Shown here in pieces: positions 43,275 to 51,958 of a stretch of DNA of 54,618 nucleotides. The notes under the pieces are model-generated. The model saw nothing but the letters and a program-made list of their open reading frames with translations. It was not told where the DNA came from and searched no databases. Both the position numbers and the translations under genes were made by a program. Origin of the DNA: Maribacter sp. (GTDB lineage Bacteria > Bacteroidota > Bacteroidia > Flavobacteriales > Flavobacteriaceae); the NCBI GenBank assembly GCA_024228355.1, contig JAAETN010000391.1, positions 1 to 54,618 on the forward strand. The letters run 5' to 3'. Numbering within the stretch: the first letter of the stretch is position 1; each line of letters begins with the position of its first letter.

Positions 43275-44143
43275 ATAGTGGTCTTCAGCTCTATTTTCTT
43301 AAAGTGATAGAGTATCCCAAATAAAGATACCAATGCTGTAATCAGAAAGAACACCATACTTATGCTTATGGATGTATTTTCATCTAAGGCCAAAAGGGTA
43401 GCTCCATAAAAGAAAGTCACTTCCCTACTACCTATGCCACCTATGGTCAATGGTAAGACCGAAACAATTGAGGATATGAGGAAAATGAATAGATATGCAG
43501 TTTCGCTGGTTTGGATTGACAATGATTGTAAGATAAAATAGACACATATCAATTGCGCCAGTTGCACCATTGCGGAGAGTGCAAATGACCTCCAGAAAAT
43601 GGGCAATACAAAACTGAAAAACCTCTTATTCAAATACCAAAAAACTATTACGGATACAACTCCCAAAGTACCTATTGGGATTTCAATTTTATTGAACCAC
43701 GGATTAGATAAAAGTAAGGCCAAAATACAGGTGTAAATAAATAATAAAAGCAGTCCGCTAAGCCGATCCAGAACCAGTACCGAGACAACCTTTTTGGTTT
43801 CTACCCCAAATTTATTTTTTATCAAATATCCCTTATAGGCGTCACCACCAATACCTCCGGGAAGAAAAAGGTTATAGAACATACCTAAAAGATAGAGTTT
43901 TAAATTACTCATTTGGGTAAGTTTTACACCTAGTTGGTGAAAATATAGATTGAGTCGAACAGAAGCTATAACCTTTGAAGCAATAAAAAACAATATCGCT
44001 AGAACCAGATAAAATGGATTGGTCTTTTTGACGATATCCATTACCTCCTTGAAATCAACCTTTGTAAAGATAAAGTAGATGAGAATCGCACTTATTGCAA
44101 TTTTAACTGCCGTGATAAGTTTCTTACGCAATCCCGTTTCCAA
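43268..44143 (-). CDS. Lysylphosphatidylglycerol synthase TM-domain family (UPF0104) protein
   Basis: A 291-residue membrane protein with about eight helices, no catalytic soluble domain. Family signatures: FLPGGIGGDAYKGYLIKNKFG (positions ~93-113) and LPLTIGGIGSREVTFFY (~238-254), the glycine-rich repeated half-sites of the LPG-synthase transmembrane/flippase domain, here standing alone. Predicted flippase-like role for lipid-linked sugars or a lipid modification. It overlaps the GT2 gene upstream by 20 bp. Confidence 0.88.
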   Translation of the reverse strand: METGLRKKLITAVKIAISAILIYFIFTKVDFKEVMDIVKKTNPFYLVLAILFFIASKVIASVRLNLYFHQLGVKLTQMSNLKLYLLGMFYNLFLPGGIGGDAYKGYLIKNKFGVETKKVVSVLVLDRLSGLLLLFIYTCILALLLSNPWFNKIEIPIGTLGVVSVIVFWYLNKRFFSFVLPIFWRSFALSAMVQLAQLICVYFILQSLSIQTSETAYLFIFLISSIVSVLPLTIGGIGSREVTFFYGATLLALDENTSISISMVFFLITALVSLFGILYHFKKIELKTTIQ

Positions 44144-45083
44144 TCGTCACTTTTTTAATTCTATAAGGTCTTTTCTTTTGCGATTCGTAATAGGTTCTAA
44201 TGAGCAGTTCCATTACAATACCGATAGTGAAGACTTGAATTCCTGCCAAAATGAACATTAATCCGAAAATCAACAATGGTCGGGTACCAATATCCTCTCC
44301 AAATCCCAATTTAACAATGAGTAAATAGATATTTATTAGAACACCAAGCAAGATCATAAAAAAGCCGAAAATGCCAAAAAGGTGAATTGGCCGTTGAAAA
44401 TATTTGCGAATAAAAAGCAATAACATCATATCTGCCACGACCTTGAATACGCGTTCCAAACCGTATTTTGAAACTCCGGCGTTGCGTGCATGGTGCTTAA
44501 CCGGTACTTGTTTTATTTGGGCACCTTCCAAATGGGCGAGTAATGTAATAAACCGATGCATTTCACCATAAAGGTTGAGGTCTTTGGCAATGTCTCTGGT
44601 AAAAATCTTTAAAGCACAACCATTATCCTTTATATTGAGTTTCGTAACCCTCCGCACCAAAAAATTGGCAATTTTGGAAGGGATCTTTTTTACCAAGGAA
44701 TCCTTTCTTTTCCGACGTATTCCAGTAACTACATCGTAGTCGTCATTTACGGCATATTCCAGCATTTGTGGAATATCGCTGGGGTCATTTTGTAGATCTC
44801 CATCCATGGTTACGATATAGTCCCCTTCCGCGTAATCCAAGCCAGCGGCCAAAGCTAGGCTCTGTCCGTAATTCTTTTTAAGCTCTATAAGATGTACCTT
44901 ATCATCATCCATTTTTTTAACCACCTTACGGGTATTGTCCGTTGAGAAATCATCAATGTAGATGATCTGGTAATTATAATCCTCAAGACTTTCATGGATT
45001 TTCTGGGTCAATAAAACTGCATTTTCCTCTTCGTTGTATAAAGGAACGACTATGGAAAGTAAGGCGTCTGTAATAGGATGCAT
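44124..45083 (-). CDS. Family 2 glycosyltransferase, polyprenyl-phosphate sugar synthase (ArnC/DPM1-like)
   Basis: A 319-residue enzyme transferring a sugar from a nucleotide to polyprenyl phosphate. GT-A part: LSIVVPLYNEEENAVLL (about 9-25), IIYIDDFSTDNTRKVV, YIVTMDGDLQNDPSDIPQML with D-x-D at ~96-98, and the QxxRW-replacing stretch NAGVSKYGLERVFK. Two C-terminal transmembrane helices (~235-255 and 268-290), as in ArnC/GtrB. Makes the lipid-linked donor expected by the ArnT-like enzyme encoded convergently at 41616. Confidence 0.92.
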   Translation of the reverse strand: MHPITDALLSIVVPLYNEEENAVLLTQKIHESLEDYNYQIIYIDDFSTDNTRKVVKKMDDDKVHLIELKKNYGQSLALAAGLDYAEGDYIVTMDGDLQNDPSDIPQMLEYAVNDDYDVVTGIRRKRKDSLVKKIPSKIANFLVRRVTKLNIKDNGCALKIFTRDIAKDLNLYGEMHRFITLLAHLEGAQIKQVPVKHHARNAGVSKYGLERVFKVVADMMLLLFIRKYFQRPIHLFGIFGFFMILLGVLINIYLLIVKLGFGEDIGTRPLLIFGLMFILAGIQVFTIGIVMELLIRTYYESQKKRPYRIKKVTIGNGIA

Positions 45084-45186
45084 TCAGTTGATTTATGGTG
45101 TGGCAAAGGTATATTTTTTATTGATATACGTTTACCACAGATATCGGAATTACTTTTGGCCTTAATGTATTCGACCACTCCAAATC

Positions 45187-45747
45187 CTAATTGTTAATCG
45201 GCACCTTTATTTTTGTTTGGTCCCAAGATAGGGCAAGGTACAATTGTTCACCATCCTCAAAACCAATGTTGAGTTTTTCCTGTATGTTGGCTAATTGTTC
45301 AGATGGAACATTTACGCTCACAACATCGGCTTCCTTATTCCTAGTGGTTTCTTTACCTCCACTTAGAATGGTTACACCCCAATCGGGAATCTCTTTATTG
45401 AAGATAACACCCCAACTTTCCTTACCCGGTTTTGTCCAAAAGGAATAAGTTCCTGCCGGAAGATCTTTATCTATGATTTTAATATCATTCGCCGTGGTGA
45501 AAGTTGATGGTTCGTTAGCTCCCGTTCGCCAAACCACATCATAGGGCACCAATTCCCCAAATATAATCCTATCCTTCTTTGACGGACTTGAATAGTTTAC
45601 CGAAAGGTCCATACCGTTTTTAGTATAGGCATTCGTTACTTGAGGACTATGTTTTTTTGTTTGCTCCTTCATATAGGGCATACCTACAAACATGACCAGG
45701 GCAATAAGGGCAACTATTATGAGCAATATCCATTTTAATTTTTTCAT
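45187..45747 (-). CDS. DUF2911 family protein, exported or anchored
   Basis: A 186-residue protein with one N-terminal hydrophobic segment (about 5-25; signal anchor or uncleaved signal). The DUF2911 core is clear: VNYSSPSKKDRIIFGELVPY (about 50-69), VWRTGANEPSTFTTA, IDKDLPAGTYSFWTKPGKES and WGVIFNKE. Function unknown; the family is frequent in Bacteroidota and predicted to bind carbohydrates or act in the periplasm, which is not proven. Its neighbour downstream is the GT2 gene after a 103-bp gap. Confidence 0.87.
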   Translation of the reverse strand: MKKLKWILLIIVALIALVMFVGMPYMKEQTKKHSPQVTNAYTKNGMDLSVNYSSPSKKDRIIFGELVPYDVVWRTGANEPSTFTTANDIKIIDKDLPAGTYSFWTKPGKESWGVIFNKEIPDWGVTILSGGKETTRNKEADVVSVNVPSEQLANIQEKLNIGFEDGEQLYLALSWDQTKIKVPINN

Positions 45748-45772
45748 TTTCAGATTTTTGAGGTTATTCGTC

Positions 45773-46681
45773 CTAAGTTACTAAATCAAATTTAAAGACA
45801 GATGCATTACGATAGGCTTCATTTGGCCTAAGTACACTACTCGGAAAATAATCGTGATTAGGAGCATCGGGAAAATTTTGTGTTTCAAAACAAATGGCCG
45901 GAAAGCTTGTTGGGGTATATACCACCATTCCCCTTTGGTTAGTACTTACTTCCATAGAAATCCCTGATTTTTTAGAGGATAACATCGCAGCAAAACTACT
46001 ATGGTCATCAGTGGCAAAAGGAGTGTCTAATCGGGTCAGGCCAATCTGTTGTTCAGAGAGAAAATCATATTTTGTACCCACAACAGATGATAATTTCCCC
46101 GTAGGCAATAGATTTTTTTTGGTCTCGACAACTTTTGGACAATTCAATTTTAAGTAATAATGATCTATGATGTTTTCATCGTCTAATTTGAAATATGAAT
46201 GATTGGTTAAATTGACCACGGTGGTTAAATCAGTAGTCGCTTCATGGATAATTTGTAGCTCATTGTTGCTTATTTTGTAAGTGACCGTCGCTTTAAGATT
46301 TCCCGGATAACCTTCCTCTAAATGCTTACTCAAATAGGAAAGTCGTACGAAAGGTTCATCACCATGGTTTACCTCTTCTATCGTCCAATATTTCTTACCG
46401 AAACCTTCTTTGCCTCCATGTAAATGAATACCACCTTCTGTATGTAAAGAGTAGTTGGTTCGATCCAAAGTAAAACCCCCATTTGAGATGCGTCCTGCAT
46501 ATCTACCAACGCATGCCCCAAGGCTTATGGTGTCTGATGGGTATTTACTGGCGTAATCGTAACCAACGACCACATTGGTGAATCTACCTTCATTATCTTT
46601 AACTAATAATTTTTGAATGATGGCCCCATAATCCAGTACAATCAAAGTAATGAATGGGTTGCTTATTGTAACTTGTTTCAA
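45773..46681 (-). CDS. Aldose 1-epimerase (galactose mutarotase)
   Basis: Interconverts alpha and beta anomers of aldoses in the cytosol. The 302-residue protein begins at a TTG codon (46681-46679). It has LGACVGRYAGRISNG (54-68), GGIHLHGGKEGFGKKYW (83-99, first catalytic His), VNLTNHSYFKLDD (second His, about 167-179) and AICFETQNFPDAPNHDYFP (catalytic Glu region, ~267-285). No signal peptide, in contrast to many exported galM-like proteins of this phylum. Next to DUF2911 with a 25-bp spacing. Confidence 0.92.
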   Translation of the reverse strand: MKQVTISNPFITLIVLDYGAIIQKLLVKDNEGRFTNVVVGYDYASKYPSDTISLGACVGRYAGRISNGGFTLDRTNYSLHTEGGIHLHGGKEGFGKKYWTIEEVNHGDEPFVRLSYLSKHLEEGYPGNLKATVTYKISNNELQIIHEATTDLTTVVNLTNHSYFKLDDENIIDHYYLKLNCPKVVETKKNLLPTGKLSSVVGTKYDFLSEQQIGLTRLDTPFATDDHSSFAAMLSSKKSGISMEVSTNQRGMVVYTPTSFPAICFETQNFPDAPNHDYFPSSVLRPNEAYRNASVFKFDLVT

Positions 46682-46788
46682 GGAAATGGAATTAATTGAG
46701 CATAAAACTACACGTTTTTTGCAACATTGACATATTTATATCGTCATTAGAAAAACAAAACAACTTAAACCAACAACGAAACCGTAGA

Positions 46789-47331
46789 ATGTTTCAAATT
46801 GATGTCGTAGAACAGTGCAAGGCGAATGACCGAAAGGCCCAAATGCAGCTTTATAATCAATATTGCGAAGGTATGTTCTATGTGGCCATGCGATATGTTC
46901 AAAATTCGGATGATGCGGAAGATGTTATACAAGAATCGTTTATAAATGCCTTCCAAAGAATACATCAATTTAAAGGGGAAGTGACTTTTGGGGCTTGGTT
47001 AAAAAGAATCGTCATTAATAAGAGCATCGATTTTTTAAAAGCTAGAAAGCAAAGGTTGGTGGAGTTGGATGAAAATTATTTGCAGGTGGAAGAAGAGGAG
47101 GATTGGAATGTAGAAAATGATATTACAATTGAACATGTAAAAAAGGCCATAGGTCAGTTGCCGGAAAGGTATAAATACGTAGTCATGATGTTTTTGATTG
47201 AAGGTTATGACCATAGGGAAATCTCACAAGTACTGAATTTGACCGAGACAACGAGTAGAACAAGATTATTACGAGGAAAAAGCTATTTAAAGGAATTATT
47301 AAAAGAGAAAGCATATGGCACGGGATCTTAG
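46789..47331 (+). CDS. ECF-type RNA polymerase sigma factor
   Basis: A 180-residue extracytoplasmic-function sigma factor. Start placed at ATG 46789 (MFQIDVVEQCKANDRKAQ), typical for the family; a frame from 46696 would add 31 residues without homology. Region 2: LYNQYCEGMFYVAMRYVQNS, DDAEDVIQESFINAFQRI and FGAWLKRIVINKSIDFLKAR; region 4: QLPERYKYVVMMFLIEGYDH and REISQVLNLTETTSRTRLLR as the helix-turn-helix. It overlaps the putative anti-sigma gene by 17 bp. Confidence 0.93.
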   Translation: MFQIDVVEQCKANDRKAQMQLYNQYCEGMFYVAMRYVQNSDDAEDVIQESFINAFQRIHQFKGEVTFGAWLKRIVINKSIDFLKARKQRLVELDENYLQVEEEEDWNVENDITIEHVKKAIGQLPERYKYVVMMFLIEGYDHREISQVLNLTETTSRTRLLRGKSYLKELLKEKAYGTGS

Positions 47332-47899
47332 AAAATTATTCGAAGAGCAACAGAAAGAAGAGCAGTTTGTAATGGGCGAAGGTCACGAAAAGCGATTCAT
47401 GGATCTTTTGGAAAAGGAATTGCCCCAGCAAAAAAAATCTTCCTTTTTTATATTGAAAATCGCAGCTACAATTTTGGTGTTGGTTAGCATTGGCACTGTC
47501 TTTTTTATGAATAGGGAAGACACTGGTATTAAAACTACGATAGTAGATAAAAATCCAGGGGTAGAAACCAAGCCAGGTATTTCCTTGGGAGATCTATCTC
47601 CTGATTTGAAAAAAGTGGAAAGTTATTATGTAGCCAACATCAATCTTGAACTTTCTAAATTAAATATCTCCAATGACAATAAAGAACTGGTCGATAGTTA
47701 TTTAGAGCGTTTGTCGGAATTAAATGTCGAATACAAAAACTTGAATGCAGAATTGAATCAGATTGGTCCTAACGACCAGACAATTACTGCGCTTATAAAG
47801 AATTTGCAATTGCGGTTGCAATTATTACAGAAATTAAAAGAGAAGTTAAACGAAGTACAATCATCAAAAAACGAACAGTATGAAACTAATGCGGTTTAA
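47315..47899 (+). CDS. Putative transmembrane anti-sigma factor
   Basis: A 194-residue single-span membrane protein: cytosolic N-terminus (1-42) with GHEKRFMDLLEKEL, a motif often seen in flavobacterial sigma-linked membrane proteins, TM at 43-65, and a helical periplasmic part (~85-190) with repeated LSELNVEYKNLNAELNQI heptads suggesting a coiled coil. Location directly after and overlapping the ECF sigma gene supports anti-sigma function, though no zinc HxxxCxxC motif is present. Its end overlaps the next gene by 20 bp. Confidence 0.72.
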   Translation: MARDLRKLFEEQQKEEQFVMGEGHEKRFMDLLEKELPQQKKSSFFILKIAATILVLVSIGTVFFMNREDTGIKTTIVDKNPGVETKPGISLGDLSPDLKKVESYYVANINLELSKLNISNDNKELVDSYLERLSELNVEYKNLNAELNQIGPNDQTITALIKNLQLRLQLLQKLKEKLNEVQSSKNEQYETNAV

Positions 47900-49334
47900 A
47901 TCGATTTTTATGACCATATCCCTAATGACTATAGGGGTATATGGTCAAAAACAGAGTAAGACATTCAATGAGGTATTCAATGTAAATGCCGAGACTGTCT
48001 TGGACATTAATACTAGTAATGCCGATATTGAATTTGAAACATGGGATAAGGACCAGATAGCCATTGAGGCGACCATTGAACTTGATGGTGCGAGCCCCGA
48101 AGAGGCAGCGGAATACTTTGAAAAGGGTAATATTGAAATTGTTGGTAATAGCAAAAAGGTTGAAATTTCCACTGGGGCTGAAAACTCTTGGTTATTTAAG
48201 CATTCAACAGGAGGGCTTCATGAATTCAATATTGATATACCAGATTTTCACTTTGAAATTCCAGAAATTCCAGAAATAGCTGAAATATATATCGACGAGA
48301 TGCATATAGATCTGTCGGATATGCCGATGCCACCTGTACCTGCCGTAGAATTTGATTATGAAGCCTATAAAAAGGATGGGGAAAAGTATCTAAAAAAATG
48401 GCAGAAGAAATTTGACAAAGGTTTTGATAAGGAATATCAGCAGAAAATGGAAGCCTGGAGCGCCAAAATGGATGTTAAGCGAGAGGCCATGGAAAAACGT
48501 CACCAAAAAATGGAGCAGAAACATGAAGAGATGATGGAAAAAAGATTAGAGGCTCAGGAGAAAAGAATGGAAGTGCAAGCCAAGGCCATGGAAAAGCGCG
48601 CCGAAGCTATGGAGAAGCGCGCTGAAGAAATGGCCGAACGTAAAGAACGATTATTGGAACATGATGAGAACGACAGAAATGACTCCAACATTTTTTATTA
48701 TTCCACAAAAGGAGAAAACAAGAAATACAAGGTTAAAAAGACCATTAAAATCAAAATGCCCAAAGGCACTAAGATTAAAATGAATGTGCGTCACGGCGAA
48801 GTAAAATTGGCTGGGAATACCAAGAATATCAATGCAAGGTTGTCCTATTCTACCTTACTTGCTGCTACAATCGATGGTGATCAAACAACCATTACAACAT
48901 CGTATTCACCAATTAGCGTACAAAAATGGAATTATGGACTTTTACAAGCCGATTATTCAGAAAATGTTGATTTGAATGAGGTGCTCAACTTACGGTTGAG
49001 CACCACATCTTCTGATGTTACTATAAACAAACTCTTGGAAAGTGTAGTAATAAGTAATAAAATGGGTCCCTTAAAGATCCATTCGGTTTCCAAGAATTTC
49101 AAGGATATAGATATATCACTTCAAAATGCTGAGTTAACCTGTGATTTACCTGAGGTGGCTTTTAATATCGAGGTTGATGGTACAATGTCCAAACTGACCA
49201 CTCCCGCCGGTTTAAGATTGGATAGGACCAAGCATAATAATACCACTGTTCATTCAGGCTATAACCTCAATGGCAAAAGTGACAAATCTATTGTAATCAA
49301 TTCAAAATATAGTGAGGTAATCCTGAAAGAATAG
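47880..49334 (+). CDS. Exported DUF4097-like protein with a long charged helical insert
   Basis: A 484-residue exported protein (signal ~1-22; an alternative ATG at 47889 gives MRFKSIF). Residues 25-118 and ~280-484 look like the repeated beta-strand ladders of DUF4097/adhesin proteins (VLDINTSNADIEFETWDKDQ). Between them, residues ~155-262 are almost uninterrupted helix, Lys/Glu/Met/Arg rich, with repeats such as EKRAEAMEKRAEEMAERKE. This insert likely forms an extended single helix or coiled coil. Third gene of a sigma / anti-sigma / surface-protein triad, all overlapping; it may be the sensed or regulated envelope component. Confidence 0.82.
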   Translation: MKLMRFKSIFMTISLMTIGVYGQKQSKTFNEVFNVNAETVLDINTSNADIEFETWDKDQIAIEATIELDGASPEEAAEYFEKGNIEIVGNSKKVEISTGAENSWLFKHSTGGLHEFNIDIPDFHFEIPEIPEIAEIYIDEMHIDLSDMPMPPVPAVEFDYEAYKKDGEKYLKKWQKKFDKGFDKEYQQKMEAWSAKMDVKREAMEKRHQKMEQKHEEMMEKRLEAQEKRMEVQAKAMEKRAEAMEKRAEEMAERKERLLEHDENDRNDSNIFYYSTKGENKKYKVKKTIKIKMPKGTKIKMNVRHGEVKLAGNTKNINARLSYSTLLAATIDGDQTTITTSYSPISVQKWNYGLLQADYSENVDLNEVLNLRLSTTSSDVTINKLLESVVISNKMGPLKIHSVSKNFKDIDISLQNAELTCDLPEVAFNIEVDGTMSKLTTPAGLRLDRTKHNNTTVHSGYNLNGKSDKSIVINSKYSEVILKE

Positions 49335-49341
49335 CTTTCAA

Positions 49342-49424
49342 TTACGTAAAAAGTCCCAAAGCTTTCTTCTCCTTATACTTTATTTTCCCTTCGATTATTT
49401 CCTGCCAAATTACCAGATCGGCTG
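49342..49424 (-). other. Frameshifted C-terminal tail of the Gfo/Idh oxidoreductase gene
   Basis: Directly after the stop of the gene at 49425-50624, the other minus-strand frame continues for about 29 codons to a TAA at 49342: LAADLVIWQEIIEGKIKYKE and then KKALGLFT. The joint VEAP-LAADLVIW reads smoothly if one base is added at CC/TTA near 49428. This suggests a one-base deletion or an assembly error removed the native end. Confidence 0.55.
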
Positions 49425-50624
49425 CTAAGGCGCTTCAACATTAGACAACGATTTCCAATGCACAATTTCCTCATTGTACATGGCATCCAATCCCATTTGT
49501 ACGCAAATTGCAGCGTTGGCACCCGTTGTGATATTAGAAATTGGTTCTGTATTGTTCACTATACTTTCCCTAAAGTCACGCAGGGCCTGTTTACTTGGGT
49601 CTTCATGGTCAATATTCAGTGGGTAACCTTTACCTTCATCCCATTTGACCGTAGCTCCTGAAACTCCATCTACCTCACCTAATTCCTTATTATTCTTTCC
49701 TTCGGGATAAAACCAAGCTTTTACATAGTCCAAAATAATGGTGCCTTTATCACCCATGACCTTTATTTTATAGTCATCCATTGAATTGCTGGTCAAGCAA
49801 GTGAATTTTGCCTTTACACCATTAGGGTAGTTATATAACAGATGAATGTTATCATAAGTTTCACGTCCATCTTTCCAATAGTCGATACCGCCCAGACCCA
49901 TAACCTTATCGGGAATGGATTCGGTCACCCAATTCGCAAAATCAATCTGGTGGGAGCATAGTTCGGCAGCCAAACCTCCAGAAAACTCCCTGTACATGCG
50001 CCAGTTAATGGCACGTTCAAGTTCTGGCCTGGGAACAGGTCTTCGCCAGTTGCCATTTCTATTCCATTGACATTCAAAAGCTGTTATCTTACCAATTGTC
50101 CCGTTTTTGATCATACTTACAACATGCGTATATAAACGTGAGCTGTGATATTGGTGTCCTGTTTGAAATATTTTATTTGAAGATTTGACTTTTCCTGCTA
50201 AGTGCTGAATGCCTTCATAGCCTTTAGCCATGGTTTTTTCGCAGTATACATGTTTGCCAGCATCCAAGGCATCCATTGCAATTTTTGAATGCGTATTCAA
50301 TGGGGTAGAAATCAGGACTGCATCAATATCTGTATTGTCCAATAATTTTCTATAATCTTTATATCCTTGGGCTTTACCATCAACCTTACTGAGTCCGTTC
50401 TCCAAGCGAAACGGTAGTGTATCGCAACAGGCAATCACATTGAATTTATCAATTTGATTTATAAATGGGGTAAGGCCAGACCCTCGATCTCCAGTACCAA
50501 TTACGCCAATATTTACAGTATCATTGGCACCCCTCAAGCCGTGGATATGTCCAAGTACAGGTGATGAAGTCGCTACTGCTGCCAAAGCCAAACCGCTCTT
50601 TATTACAAATTCCCTTCTTTTCAT
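49425..50624 (-). CDS. Gfo/Idh/MocA family oxidoreductase, Tat-exported (C-terminus probably truncated)
   Basis: A 399-residue NAD(P)-dependent sugar oxidoreductase. Start at MKRREFVIKSGLALAAVATSS (50624): a twin-arginine signal. A frame from 50645 would put seven residues before it and overlap the preceding gene. NAD fold VNIGVIGTGDRGSG, and the usual EKP loop is CEKTMAKG (Lys retained, Pro to Thr). The substrate domain contains NWRMYREFSGGLAAELCSHQ (with Asp/His IDFANW). It ends NVEAP, but a shifted frame downstream looks like a lost tail (49342-49424). Two bases after its partner gene; probably acts on C3 oxidation or reduction of a sugar in the periplasm. Confidence 0.9.
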   Translation of the reverse strand: MKRREFVIKSGLALAAVATSSPVLGHIHGLRGANDTVNIGVIGTGDRGSGLTPFINQIDKFNVIACCDTLPFRLENGLSKVDGKAQGYKDYRKLLDNTDIDAVLISTPLNTHSKIAMDALDAGKHVYCEKTMAKGYEGIQHLAGKVKSSNKIFQTGHQYHSSRLYTHVVSMIKNGTIGKITAFECQWNRNGNWRRPVPRPELERAINWRMYREFSGGLAAELCSHQIDFANWVTESIPDKVMGLGGIDYWKDGRETYDNIHLLYNYPNGVKAKFTCLTSNSMDDYKIKVMGDKGTIILDYVKAWFYPEGKNNKELGEVDGVSGATVKWDEGKGYPLNIDHEDPSKQALRDFRESIVNNTEPISNITTGANAAICVQMGLDAMYNEEIVHWKSLSNVEAP

Positions 50625-50626
50625 TT

Positions 50627-51955
50627 TTACAATTTTGGTTCCCAACCTTTTTGGTATTCCCTTTTCCAGTTTTGCATGGCTTTTTCGTTGTTCAAGATCT
50701 TAGCAGTGTTTGAATCAATTTTCAACGTTTCGCCAGCGTCTTGAGCCATATTACCCAAATGACAAAGCATGGTTGAGATGCTTGCATCATTAATATCGGC
50801 CTGCAAGGAGGTGTCCTTTCGAATGGCATCAAAGAAGTTACCAACGTGGTTTACGTCCAATCCGCCTTCACCTCTGGTATTCGTTGTAGCACTTTTGGTC
50901 TGTTCATGTTCAACTTTAATGGGTTCGCCATCCAAGCCGAATACTTTGTATAAATTTCTACTAAGTTCTATAGATCCTTTACTACCATATATGGTTGCAC
51001 CCCTTCCAGGTCTTTTAGGTTTCATAAGACCACGACTATGGCCGGTCCAAGTAATGAATTTATTATCCTTGAATTGATAAGTTACTTGCTGGTTGTCAAC
51101 AAATTCCCAATCATCCTTATAGGTGTATTTACCACCAAAAGAAGTAACTTTTTCAGGTAATTTTACACCAAGCGCCCAGCGACAAATATCTATTTCATGG
51201 GTACCGTTGTTATGAATTTCACCCGTGCCCCAATTTCTGAACCAATGCCAGTTGTAGGGATGTATATTGTCTTTATAGTCGGTTTTAGGAGCAGGCCCTT
51301 GCCATAGATCCCAATCCAATGATTTAGGAACATCCATCTTTGTGCCGATTCCGATTGATCCCCGATTATTGGAATAATAGGCCTCACCTTTAAATACTTC
51401 CCCGATGATCCCTGCTTTAATCTCCTCAATTGCCCTAATCGATGTCTGTGCAGAACGTTGCTGATTTCCCATTTGGACTTTTTTGCCGTATTTGTTTTGT
51501 GCGGCTACCAATAAATCGTTCTCATACGGATTATGGCTACATGGCTTTTCAACATATACATGTTTACCGGCCTGTAATGCCATAATGGCCATTGGGGCAT
51601 GCCAATGTTCAGGTGTAGCAATAAAAACGGTATCAACATCCTTATCTTCCAATATTTTTTGAAAATCCTTTTCAACTTTTGGAACATAACCAATATTCTC
51701 TTGGCACCAGGAATTATGCTCTTCAAGAATATTATCATCAACATCACAACTGTAAAGTACTTTGGCATTAATATCAGCATGAATGGCTTTTACGTGTGCT
51801 TTTCCTCTACTGCGAATACCAATAACGGCGCAGTTAATATGGTCATTGGCACCCAGAATATTGGTGTAACCCACATTGGGCAAAACAAGCCCACCAAAAG
51901 TCACAGCAGCTGTTCCTGCAGTGGTTTTTTTAATGAAATCTCTTCGTGTGGTCAT
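50627..51955 (-). CDS. Gfo/Idh/MocA family oxidoreductase, Tat-exported
   Basis: A 442-residue paralogous family member with the twin-arginine signal MTTRRDFIKKTTAGTAAVTF. Fold: INCAVIGIRSRGKAHV (NAD site; imperfect GxGxxG), FIATPEHWHAP, HVYVEKPCSHNPYEN (EKP motif with catalytic-type Lys), then GPAPKTDYKDNIHPYNWHWF and EIHNNGTHEIDICRWAL in the substrate domain. Complete C-terminus (YQKGWEPKL). Enzymes of this exported group oxidise glycosides with a bound cofactor. It begins 3 bp after the DUF1080 gene ends (51959), so the trio is one operon. Confidence 0.93.
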   Translation of the reverse strand: MTTRRDFIKKTTAGTAAVTFGGLVLPNVGYTNILGANDHINCAVIGIRSRGKAHVKAIHADINAKVLYSCDVDDNILEEHNSWCQENIGYVPKVEKDFQKILEDKDVDTVFIATPEHWHAPMAIMALQAGKHVYVEKPCSHNPYENDLLVAAQNKYGKKVQMGNQQRSAQTSIRAIEEIKAGIIGEVFKGEAYYSNNRGSIGIGTKMDVPKSLDWDLWQGPAPKTDYKDNIHPYNWHWFRNWGTGEIHNNGTHEIDICRWALGVKLPEKVTSFGGKYTYKDDWEFVDNQQVTYQFKDNKFITWTGHSRGLMKPKRPGRGATIYGSKGSIELSRNLYKVFGLDGEPIKVEHEQTKSATTNTRGEGGLDVNHVGNFFDAIRKDTSLQADINDASISTMLCHLGNMAQDAGETLKIDSNTAKILNNEKAMQNWKREYQKGWEPKL

Positions 51956-51958
51956 TGA

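Noticed and set aside
49333-49366. AGCTTT / AAAGCT inverted repeat as a terminator after the adhesin-like gene
   Set aside because: Arms are short and the loop about 20 bases; no T-run follows. The same bases are explained by the frameshifted tail of the convergent gene.
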